From Paludibacteraceae bacterium (lineage in GTDB: Bacteria > Bacteroidota > Bacteroidia > Bacteroidales > Paludibacteraceae): a DNA stretch of 8,477 nucleotides. The notes under the pieces are model-generated. The model had not been told where the DNA came from. It ran no database searches and saw only the letters and a list, made by a program, of their open reading frames with translations. The DNA lies in assembly GCA_017646225.1 (NCBI GenBank), contig JAGCMZ010000212.1:1-8477 (forward strand). The letters run 5' to 3'. Positions 1 to 6,093 of this stretch are shown in pieces; the stretch's first letter is position 1, and every line of letters begins with the position of its first letter. Both the position numbers and the translations under genes were made by a program.

Positions 1-1117
1 CTGCCTCGCATAGCATCATCAAATCGTCAATATCATCGCCTGCTTCAAACAACAATCGACGAACAGCCGAATCGGTAATTTCTTCTTCTACCAACGCAAT
101 GGGACGCATGTGCAAGGTAACTATTTTTTGTACGTAACGCATTTGCTCGCCCATGGGCAATTTTAATCGCTTAAAGATATGCGTTAACATGCGTTCGCCA
201 ATGTAGTTGTGATTGTGGAAAGTCCAACCAATTTTTATATCGAATCGTTTGGTAGCAGGTTTACCCACATCGTGGAATAGGGCAGCCCAACGCAACCAAA
301 TATTATCGGTTTTGCTAGCCAATTTATCCAACACCTCTAGGGTATGGTAAAATACATCTTTATGGCTTTTTCCGTTGATGGTTTCAACGCCCGATAGCGC
401 ATCAATTTCGGGTAAAATAAGCGCCAATAACCCTGTTTTTTTGAGCAAACTGAACCCGATAGAAGGTTTGGGCGACTTCATAATTTTGTTCAATTCTTCT
501 ACAATACGCTCTATAGAAACAATCTTAATGCGCTCTTTGTTGGTAATAAGCGATTGGTAGGTTTTGTCTTCTATATGAAAGTGTAATTGAGTTGCGAAGC
601 GTATGCATCGAAGCATTCGAAGTGGGTCGTCGCTAAAGGTAATATCGGGGTCTAGTGGCGTTCTTATTATTTTGTTCTCGATATCGGTAATTCCACCAAA
701 AGGATCTAACAAAGCACCGTATCTGTCTTGGTTCAAGCAAATGGCCAAGGCGTTGATGGTAAAGTCGCGACGGTTTTGGTCGTCTTGCAGGGTACCGTCT
801 TCTACAATGGGTTTGCGCGAACCTCTGGTATACGATTCCCTGCGAGCACCCACCAATTCTATCTCGGTATCTTTGTACTTGATTTGAGCGGTTCCAAAGT
901 TTTTAAATACCGCCAAATTAGCTTGTTTTCCCAAGGCTTTTTTTACTTGTTCTGCCATGGTGATGCCACTGCCTACTACAACTACATCAATATCGTTCGA
1001 TGGCCTTTTTAAGAATATATCACGTACAAATCCGCCAATAACGTAACATTCCATGCCCAATTCGTCGGCACAGGTAGATAGGGTTTTGAACAACGGATTC
1101 TTTAAGTACGATTGCAT
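1..1117 (-). CDS. cca: CCA-adding tRNA nucleotidyltransferase with HD domain, C-terminus off the left edge
   Basis: This enzyme adds or repairs the 3'-terminal CCA of tRNAs in the cytoplasm, using CTP and ATP. The visible 372 residues begin with a class II nucleotidyltransferase head: GGFVRD at 28-33, the metal-binding DID at 42-44, RRDFTINA at 116-123 (the region linking head to neck) and DDPLRMLR at 163-170 (the template-like nucleotide-recognition motif). An HD phosphohydrolase domain follows, with His258 and the FHDVGKP motif (HD at 282-283). Family members in Bacteroidetes are, from memory, about 470-480 residues, so roughly 100 are missing at the edge. The ATG at 1115-1117 places the first motif at the usual distance and lies about 30 bases downstream of a good promoter. 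No Shine-Dalgarno sequence is seen. It is transcribed divergently from the lipoprotein gene. All catalytic motifs visible here are intact. Function is well supported by family motifs; CCA addition rather than poly(A) polymerase activity is inferred from the phylum. Confidence 0.95.
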   Translation of the reverse strand, partial: MQSYLKNPLFKTLSTCADELGMECYVIGGFVRDIFLKRPSNDIDVVVVGSGITMAEQVKKALGKQANLAVFKNFGTAQIKYKDTEIELVGARRESYTRGSRKPIVEDGTLQDDQNRRDFTINALAICLNQDRYGALLDPFGGITDIENKIIRTPLDPDITFSDDPLRMLRCIRFATQLHFHIEDKTYQSLITNKERIKIVSIERIVEELNKIMKSPKPSIGFSLLKKTGLLALILPEIDALSGVETINGKSHKDVFYHTLEVLDKLASKTDNIWLRWAALFHDVGKPATKRFDIKIGWTFHNHNYIGERMLTHIFKRLKLPMGEQMRYVQKIVTLHMRPIALVEEEITDSAVRRLLFEAGDDIDDLMMLCEA

Positions 1118-1145
1118 ATCGGTCTTTGTTAAAAAAAATATTGAA

Positions 1146-1176
1146 CAAAGGTACTTAATTTGCTGTTAAATCACAA
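1146..1176 (-). promoter_or_regulatory. Predicted Bacteroidetes housekeeping promoter for cca
   Basis: Read on the minus strand, TTG (1174-1176) is followed after 20 bases by TACCTTTG (1146-1153). This matches the Bacteroidetes primary sigma factor consensus, TTG at -33 and TAnnTTTG at -7 with 19-21 bases between. Transcription would start near 1139, giving a leader of about 22 bases before the cca ATG. It is a sequence match only; the start site is not measured. Confidence 0.7.
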
Positions 1177-1192
1177 AAAAATATTACTTTTG
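1159..1192 (+). promoter_or_regulatory. Predicted Bacteroidetes housekeeping promoter for the lipoprotein-trx-pyrG-yidC unit
   Basis: TACTTTTG at 1185-1192 matches the -7 consensus TAnnTTTG exactly. The nearest -33 candidate, TTTG at 1159-1162, lies 22 bases upstream, slightly longer than the usual 19-21. Transcription would start near 1199, leaving a leader of fewer than ten bases before the ATG at 1207. The upstream element sits between the two boxes of the divergent cca promoter, so the two promoters are interleaved. Confidence 0.6.
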
Positions 1193-1206
1193 TAGGTTGT
1201 TATTAT

Positions 1207-2034
1207 ATGAGAACTAGGATTGCTTTTATGCTTCTTATAATGTGTGGTTGCATAGCATGCACACCCACGGTTTCCAACAAAGCTAAAATTTTGTTGGATA
1301 AAGCAACCTCTCACTACTCAAAAGGGGAATACAACACAGCTAAGCTCTTGGTGGATAGTATTCATACCCAATTTCCACGCAACATAGAAGAACGTAAAAA
1401 GGCTCGTATTCTGATGTTTAACATCGAATACCAAGAAACGGCACGCAATTTGCTATACCTAGATAGCATCATGCCTTTGGTGCAACAACAATGGGATAGC
1501 ATGGCGGTAGATTATATTTTGCTGGACACGGCATACGTAGAAAAAAAGACCTACCAACACAACGTATTCCAAAAACAAACGCCCAGCACTACCTTAATAT
1601 GCGAGGTGATGGAAACGGGAGATATTAACCTTATCAGCATCAATGCCGGAAATGCACGCAACCATGTAGCTGTTAAGGTAAGTTCGAACGATGTATATGC
1701 CGACACCAAAGAGGTGGCTGTAAACAATGCTTACAACAATCAATTTACCGATTTGGGTATTCAGTGGGAGTATGTTACCTTTGATAAAAACAACCAAGGA
1801 GAGGTACCAGGGTTTATTGAATTGTATGCCAATCAAAACATTACCGTTTCCTTGTTAGGAGATAGAAATTATACCTATACCTTATCGCGCAACAATGCCA
1901 AGGCGATTGCCGCTTCGGTGCAATTTGCGCGACAAACCGCTTTGTACAAACAATTACAATCAGAATATAAAAAATCGACCGATAAATTAGCATGGATAAA
2001 ACAAAAATTAGTGGCAGAAGAATCGCCTTATTAG
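1207..2034 (+). CDS. Predicted lipoprotein with TPR-like repeat, function unknown
   Basis: I do not recognise this 275-residue protein as a named family. It starts with a short lipoprotein-type signal: Arg2 and Arg4, a hydrophobic stretch at 5-17, and Cys18 preceded by CIA. Cys15 is a second possible lipidation site. Residues 25-58 look like a single tetratricopeptide repeat (alternating A, Y, G and A positions ending in FP), similar to the first repeat of BamD-type outer-membrane assembly lipoproteins. The middle is mixed and has the look of beta structure. The last 40 residues are Lys/Gln-rich and probably helical or coiled-coil. It most likely sits in the envelope, facing the periplasm. 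It is the first gene of its unit, directly behind a promoter, and overlaps the thioredoxin gene by 43 bases, so the two are probably translated together. A role in envelope assembly or redox folding is conceivable from context only. The ATG at 1207 is chosen because it supplies the charged n-region of the signal. Confidence 0.75.
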   Translation: MRTRIAFMLLIMCGCIACTPTVSNKAKILLDKATSHYSKGEYNTAKLLVDSIHTQFPRNIEERKKARILMFNIEYQETARNLLYLDSIMPLVQQQWDSMAVDYILLDTAYVEKKTYQHNVFQKQTPSTTLICEVMETGDINLISINAGNARNHVAVKVSSNDVYADTKEVAVNNAYNNQFTDLGIQWEYVTFDKNNQGEVPGFIELYANQNITVSLLGDRNYTYTLSRNNAKAIAASVQFARQTALYKQLQSEYKKSTDKLAWIKQKLVAEESPY

Positions 2035-2423
2035 GCGGATTGCTTTTGTGCTCCGTAGTTTCATTGTGGGCGCAAGAGAGCATTAACAAAGCACAATTCC
2101 TAGAAAAAGTATGGGACTATGAAAAGAACACCCAAAGTTTGGTATTGGAATCGGATGTGCCTGTAATTTTGGATTTTTGGGCCTCTTGGTGTGGTCCATG
2201 CCGTATGCTAACACCCGAACTAACTGCATTGCAAAAAGACAACAAAGGCAAGCTGAAAATATACAAAATCAATGTAGACGAAGAACGCGAACTATCGCGT
2301 ATGTTTGGTATCAAGGCCATGCCTACTATCTATTTTATTCGCAAGGATAAAATAACCTATGTACAAGGGTATCGTACCAAAGCCGAGCTACAACAAATTG
2401 TCGATTCTTTCTTATTAAAATAA
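1992..2423 (+). CDS. Exported thioredoxin-family protein
   Basis: This is a 143-residue single-domain thioredoxin with an N-terminal Sec signal peptide, so it should act in the periplasm on thiols or disulfides. The signal has Lys3, Lys5 and Arg9-Arg10, a hydrophobic core at 11-25, and a likely cleavage after Ala27 (LWA before QE). The mature domain shows the classic active site WCGPC (Cys67 and Cys70) and the cis-proline in AMPT (Pro111). WCGPC is typical of reducing thioredoxins, but direction depends on the partner, such as a DsbD/CcdA-type membrane reductant not visible here. The ATG at 1992 is inside the 3' end of the lipoprotein gene. It is the only Met before the active site (the next is Met72), and it gives a complete signal peptide, so the 43-base overlap is probably genuine. 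No Shine-Dalgarno is seen; translational coupling is likely. The pyrG start follows after 22 bases. The fold assignment is secure; the specific substrate is unknown. Confidence 0.9.
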   Translation: MDKTKISGRRIALLGGLLLCSVVSLWAQESINKAQFLEKVWDYEKNTQSLVLESDVPVILDFWASWCGPCRMLTPELTALQKDNKGKLKIYKINVDEERELSRMFGIKAMPTIYFIRKDKITYVQGYRTKAELQQIVDSFLLK

Positions 2424-2445
2424 TAACTAATAAATAACCTAAACA

Positions 2446-4050
2446 ATGGGAAAAACAAAGTATATCTTCGTAACAGGCGGTGTAACATCGTCGTTAGGGA
2501 AAGGAATTATTTCGGCCTCAATTGGCAAATTATTGCAATCTAGAGGCTATAGTGTTACCAACCAAAAATTCGACCCCTACATGAATGTAGACCCAGGTAC
2601 ACTGAATCCATACGAACACGGTGAATGCTACATTACCACCGACGGACACGTTACCGACTTGGATTTGGGTCACTATGAACGCTTTACGTCGATCGAAACT
2701 ACCCGTAATAACAGCCTTACCAGTGGTCGTATTTACCAAAATGTGATCAACAAAGAACGCAAAGGCGAGTACATGGGTAAAACCGTGCAAATTATTCCTC
2801 ACATTACCGACGAAATTAAACGTAACATTTTGTTGCTAGGACAAAAAATGAAATACGATTTTGTGATTACCGAAATTGGTGGGGTAGCAGGCGATATTGA
2901 ATCGTTGCCTTTCTTGGAAAGCGTGCGTCAATTAAAATGGGAGTTGGGCGGTGATTGCATCAACGTACACCTTACCTACTTTCCTTATTTGGCAGCTGCT
3001 AAAGAATTGAAAACCAAACCAACCCAACATTCGGTTAAGAAATTGCAAGAACTTGGCATTCAACCCGATGTATTGGTATTGCGTACCGAACACGATATCA
3101 ACGAAGATATGCGTAAAAAAGTATCGTTGTTCTGCAACGTATCGCCAGAAGCTGTTATTCAATGTAAAGATGCACCTTGCATTTACGAAGTGCCACTACG
3201 TATGCAAAAACAAGGATTGGATGCGGTTATTTTACGTAAATTGGGCATTGCTCCAGAAGCTACCAATTCTGACTTGACCAAATGGAACAATTTCTTGGAC
3301 AAAAAACACAGCGCTAAAGAAGAAGTTAAAATTGCGTTGGTGGGTAAATATGTTGAATTGCAAGATGCTTACAAATCTATTAGCGAATCGTTGTTGCAAG
3401 CTGCTGTTTACAACAACCGCGTGTTAAAATTGGTATCGTTCCAAAGCGAAAAACTAACCAAAGAAAACATTGCAGAAAGCCTTAAAGACATGGATGCTGT
3501 TTTGGTGGCTCCTGGTTCGGGTCCACGTGGTGTAGAAGGCAAAATTATTGCGTTAGAATACTGCCGCAACAACAACATTCCTACCTTGGGTATTGTTTTG
3601 GGTATGCAATGCATGGCCATTGAATTTGCGCGCAACGTATTGGGATTGAAAGATGCCAACTCTACCGAAATGGATTCTCAAACCAAAAACAACGTTATTG
3701 ACCTTATTGAATCGCAAACCGTTGTATCGTCAGAAGACGGTTACATCCGCTCGGGTGCTTACGACTGCGAACTATTGGCAGACAGCAAAGCAGCTGATAT
3801 TTACGGCAAAACCCTTATTTCGGAACGTCATCGCAACCGTTACGAATTCAACAATTCGTACAAAGATGCCTTTGAAAAAGCAGGCATGCGCATTACGGGC
3901 GTAAATCCAGAAACTGGATTGGCAGAAATTTTAGAAATTCCATCGCTAAAATGGTACATTGGTGTACAATTCCACCCACAATACCGTAGCAGCATTGAGA
4001 AACCTCACCCCTTATTTGTAAACTTTGTAAAAGCAGCTATTGAAAAATAA
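2446..4050 (+). CDS. pyrG: CTP synthase with an apparently inactive glutaminase domain
   Basis: CTP synthase aminates UTP to CTP with ATP, normally using ammonia released from glutamine by its C-terminal class I amidotransferase domain. The 534-residue length is normal. The synthetase domain looks functional: SSLGKG (15-20, Lys19), KFDPY (Lys41), DLDLGHYERF (71-80, Asp73 as Mg ligand), Glu143, GDIESLPF, and KTKPTQHSV (189-197), which is the UTP/CTP site. VGKYVELQDAYKS opens the amidotransferase domain. There the catalytic Cys of GICLGMQ (E. coli Cys379) is Val384, and the triad Glu of FHPE (E. coli Glu517) is Gln512, although His510 remains. The oxyanion loop reads PGSGPRG (356-362), and RHRHRYE reads RHRNRYE (Asn464). 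The glutamine-binding Glu408 and Arg465 equivalents are kept. Glutamine hydrolysis should therefore be lost and ammonia used directly; this is inference from E. coli numbering recalled from memory. No Shine-Dalgarno or separate promoter is seen. yidC starts 2 bases after the stop. Confidence 0.97.
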   Translation: MGKTKYIFVTGGVTSSLGKGIISASIGKLLQSRGYSVTNQKFDPYMNVDPGTLNPYEHGECYITTDGHVTDLDLGHYERFTSIETTRNNSLTSGRIYQNVINKERKGEYMGKTVQIIPHITDEIKRNILLLGQKMKYDFVITEIGGVAGDIESLPFLESVRQLKWELGGDCINVHLTYFPYLAAAKELKTKPTQHSVKKLQELGIQPDVLVLRTEHDINEDMRKKVSLFCNVSPEAVIQCKDAPCIYEVPLRMQKQGLDAVILRKLGIAPEATNSDLTKWNNFLDKKHSAKEEVKIALVGKYVELQDAYKSISESLLQAAVYNNRVLKLVSFQSEKLTKENIAESLKDMDAVLVAPGSGPRGVEGKIIALEYCRNNNIPTLGIVLGMQCMAIEFARNVLGLKDANSTEMDSQTKNNVIDLIESQTVVSSEDGYIRSGAYDCELLADSKAADIYGKTLISERHRNRYEFNNSYKDAFEKAGMRITGVNPETGLAEILEIPSLKWYIGVQFHPQYRSSIEKPHPLFVNFVKAAIEK

Positions 4051-4052
4051 GA

Positions 4053-5936
4053 ATGGATAAAAATACAATCATAGGATTTTCACTCATTGTAGCCCTGCTA
4101 GTGGGCTACAGTTGGTTTACCAAACCATCTGAAGAACAAATTAAAGCACAACAAGCATACGCCGATTCTATTCGTGCCGTACAAGCCGAACAAGAGGCTC
4201 TACGCGAAATGGAATTCCAACAAGCGCAAGCGTATGCCGATTCTATCAATGCAGACAAACCTGCAGCAGATTATGGCGTATTTAATGCTGTAGCCGTAGG
4301 CGAAGAAAAATTATATACCATCCAAAACGACTCGTTATTGGTAACCCTAAGCAGCAAAGGGGGTAGCATTGTATCGGTTCAACTAAAAGGATATACCACC
4401 TTTGATCACGAACCCCTTGTTTTGTTTGATCAAAACGATGCCAAAACCCAATTTACGCTGGTTACCAACAACAACCGTATTGTAGAATCGAGCGACTTGT
4501 ATTTCCAAGTACAATCGGTAACCGATAGCACCCTTACCATGGTATTGCCTGCAGACAGTACCGGTGCTGGTTTGTATCTACATTACAAATTAAACAAAGA
4601 TAGTTATTTGGTAAATCTGTCGATGGAGTCTGTTGGCATGGACAAATACCTATCGCCTCAAATGAACTCGCTCGATTGGACTTGGAACATGAAAATCCGC
4701 CAACAAGAGCGCAGCAAAAAATTTGAAGGACGTTACTCGGGTGTTTACTACAAATACTGGGACGACGAAGTAGAGAACCTAAGCAACGAATCGGACGATC
4801 GCGAAGAAATTTCCAATCGCCTTCACTGGATTGCTTGCAAAGACCAATTCTTCTCTACCGTATTTATTGCAGAAGAGTCTTACTTTACCAATACGCAAAT
4901 GGAATCGACCATTAGCAAAGACCCTAACTATTTGAAAGAGTGTAGCATTGTTACCTCTAGCAATTTCAGTACCGATGCTGATGTAACGCATTTTACCTAT
5001 TATTTTGGTCCTAACTCGTATCAATTATTGTCGTCGTTAGACGATAATATCGAACAAAGTGAATACCAATACAACCTAGAAGATATGATTCCATTGGGTT
5101 GGGGTATTTTTGGTTGGGTAAACAAATACCTTATTATTCCATTGTTTAACTTCTTGGGTAGCTTTATTAGCAACTACGGTTTGGTTATTTTCCTATTAAC
5201 CTTGATTGTAAAACTTATTTTGTTGCCATTTACTTACAAATCGTACATGTCAACCGCAAAAATGCGCGTTTTACGTCCTGAAATTGAGAAAATCAACGCT
5301 AAAATACCCGAAGACAAACCCATGGAACGCCAACAAGCTACTATGGCATTGTACCGCAAAGTAGGGGTAAGCCCAATGGGTGGTTGTTTGCCTATGCTAT
5401 TGCAAATGCCTATTTTGTTTGCTTTGTTTGTGTTCTTCCCTGCTGCTATCGAATTACGTCAACAAGGATTCTTATGGGCAGACGACCTATCGTCGTACGA
5501 CGCCATTGTGAGCTGGACAACCCATATACCTTTCATTTCTAGCTACTATGGAAACCACGTTAGTTTATTCTGTTTGTTAATGGCCATTGCAAACATTGTA
5601 TCTACTAAAATTACCATGGATTCGCAAAATACAGGCCAACAACAAATGCCTATGATGAAATGGATGATGTACCTAATGCCAGTGATGTTCTTATTCTTCT
5701 TTAATGACTATGCATCGGGCTTAAGCTACTATTACTTGATTTCTACCTTGCTTACGTTGTTGCAAACCTTTATTTTCCGCATGAGTATAAACGACGAAAA
5801 ATTGTTGGAAAAACTAAAAGCCAATGCTGCAAAACCTCAAAAGAAATCAGGTTTTATGGCACGTTTGGAACAGATGCAAAAAGAACAGTTGGCACGTCAA
5901 CGCGAAATGATGAAACAACAACAAAAAAGACGTTGA
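4053..5936 (+). CDS. yidC: Membrane protein insertase YidC
   Basis: YidC inserts and folds inner-membrane proteins, alone or with SecYEG. The 627 residues show the Gram-negative layout. An N-terminal membrane segment lies at 5-22, followed by a Gln/Ala-rich linker in which QAYADSI occurs twice (34-40 and 59-65). A large periplasmic domain runs to about 340. The conserved insertase core then follows: amphipathic helix near 350-372, membrane segments near 374-394, 445-468, 503-520, 538-551 and 556-576. Arg405 in TAKMR corresponds to the positively charged groove residue (E. coli Arg366), and GCLPMLLQMP (444-453) is a family signature. The tail after 578 is rich in Lys, Arg and Gln and may bind ribosomes or lipids. 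It follows pyrG after two bases, so both share a transcript, an arrangement I recall as common in Bacteroidales. The ATG at 4053 directly precedes the first membrane segment. A hairpin terminator lies about 70 bases downstream. Confidence 0.97.
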   Translation: MDKNTIIGFSLIVALLVGYSWFTKPSEEQIKAQQAYADSIRAVQAEQEALREMEFQQAQAYADSINADKPAADYGVFNAVAVGEEKLYTIQNDSLLVTLSSKGGSIVSVQLKGYTTFDHEPLVLFDQNDAKTQFTLVTNNNRIVESSDLYFQVQSVTDSTLTMVLPADSTGAGLYLHYKLNKDSYLVNLSMESVGMDKYLSPQMNSLDWTWNMKIRQQERSKKFEGRYSGVYYKYWDDEVENLSNESDDREEISNRLHWIACKDQFFSTVFIAEESYFTNTQMESTISKDPNYLKECSIVTSSNFSTDADVTHFTYYFGPNSYQLLSSLDDNIEQSEYQYNLEDMIPLGWGIFGWVNKYLIIPLFNFLGSFISNYGLVIFLLTLIVKLILLPFTYKSYMSTAKMRVLRPEIEKINAKIPEDKPMERQQATMALYRKVGVSPMGGCLPMLLQMPILFALFVFFPAAIELRQQGFLWADDLSSYDAIVSWTTHIPFISSYYGNHVSLFCLLMAIANIVSTKITMDSQNTGQQQMPMMKWMMYLMPVMFLFFFNDYASGLSYYYLISTLLTLLQTFIFRMSINDEKLLEKLKANAAKPQKKSGFMARLEQMQKEQLARQREMMKQQQKRR

Positions 5937-5938
5937 TA

Positions 5939-5951
5939 ATCGCTATGCGAT
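5939..5951. repeat. Short palindrome ATCGC-TAT-GCGAT
   Basis: Two perfect 5-base arms flank a 3-base centre, three bases after the yidC stop. The centre lies about 120 bases upstream of the start site predicted for the sigma-54 promoter. It could be an activator-binding site, part of the neighbouring repeat element, or chance. Related GCGA/TCGC words recur at 5954-5958 and 5992-5996. Confidence 0.35.
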
Positions 5952-5953
5952 GG

Positions 5954-5996
5954 TCGCAAGTAGGGACGCACGGCTCGTGCGTCCGTGGTTCTGCGA
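5954..5996. repeat. REP-like palindromic element
   Basis: A perfect 9-base inverted repeat, GGACGCACG (5964-5972) and CGTGCGTCC (5976-5984), encloses a 3-base loop, GCT. It is preceded by GTAG-like bases and nested in an outer pair, TCGCA (5954-5958) and TGCGA (5992-5996). It is clearly richer in G and C than its surroundings. The layout, a GTAGGG-type head followed by a GC-rich hairpin in an intergenic region, resembles repetitive extragenic palindromes that are moved by RAYT (REP-associated tyrosine) transposases. With one copy in view, repetitiveness cannot be shown. It lacks a T tract, so it is not itself a good intrinsic terminator. Confidence 0.5.
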
Positions 5997-6003
5997 TTCA
6001 CCA

Positions 6004-6042
6004 AATTAAGAAGTTGGCATTGTCAACTTCTTAATTATTTTT
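6004..6042 (+). terminator. Intrinsic terminator after yidC
   Basis: A perfect 13-base stem, AATTAAGAAGTTG (6004-6016) paired with CAACTTCTTAATT (6024-6036), has a 7-base loop and is followed by ATTTTT (6037-6042). It would end the transcript carrying pyrG and yidC. The stem is AT-rich but long. Its outer arms are also A/T-rich, so partial function in the opposite direction is possible, but no minus-strand gene ends here. Confidence 0.8.
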
Positions 6043-6043
6043 G
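6014..6043 (+). promoter_or_regulatory. Possible housekeeping promoter overlapping the terminator
   Basis: TTG (6014-6016), then 19 bases, then TATTTTTG (6036-6043) satisfies the Bacteroidetes primary promoter consensus. It lies across the terminator hairpin and its T tract and shares bases with the -24 element of the sigma-54 site. Because the -7 match falls in the T tract it may be accidental. If real, transcription would begin near 6050 and give grpE a basal supply. Confidence 0.35.
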
Positions 6044-6057
6044 GCACAGTTTTTGCA
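6042..6057 (+). promoter_or_regulatory. Sigma-54 (RpoN) type -24/-12 promoter for grpE-dnaJ
   Basis: The bases TTGGCACAGTTTTTGCA (6041-6057) match the sigma-54 consensus YTGGCACGrNNNTTGCW at every conserved position except one (A6048 for G). The diagnostic GG (6043-6044) and GC (6055-6056) are exactly ten bases apart. Transcription should start near 6068, about 26 bases ahead of the grpE ATG. Such promoters need an ATP-dependent enhancer-binding protein bound upstream, so expression of these co-chaperones would be strictly switchable from this site. Confidence 0.7.
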
Positions 6058-6093
6058 GTAATTATATCGGAATAAAATCAACTCAATATAGAC

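Noticed and set aside
375..1012. Plus-strand open frames at 375-560, 603-887 and 728-1012
   Set aside because: All are antisense to cca, whose minus-strand frame carries every nucleotidyltransferase and HD motif; the plus-strand translations show no domain.
2424..2445. Separate promoter for pyrG between the thioredoxin stop and the pyrG start
   Set aside because: The 22-base gap and the bases just upstream are A/T-rich but contain no TAnnTTTG box, so read-through from the promoter before 1207 is more likely.
3595..3597. Sequencing error as the cause of the missing PyrG nucleophile
   Set aside because: Changing TGT to GTT needs two base changes, the frame is intact, and three further active-site substitutions occur elsewhere in the same domain. 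An error is possible at one site but not a good explanation for all.
3610..3612. Cys389 in GMQCMA as a replacement nucleophile for PyrG
   Set aside because: It lies five residues past the nucleophile elbow, in the following helix, and as I recall Cys is common at that position in Bacteroidetes CTP synthases that also have the normal catalytic Cys.
4779..5024. Minus-strand open frame within yidC, and similar antisense frames in pyrG, the thioredoxin and lipoprotein genes
   Set aside because: Each is short, opposite a certain or well-supported gene, and shows no domain, start context or promoter of its own.
5964..5984. REP-like hairpin as the yidC terminator
   Set aside because: It has a strong stem but no following T tract, while the hairpin at 6004-6036 followed by ATTTTT fits an intrinsic terminator much better.
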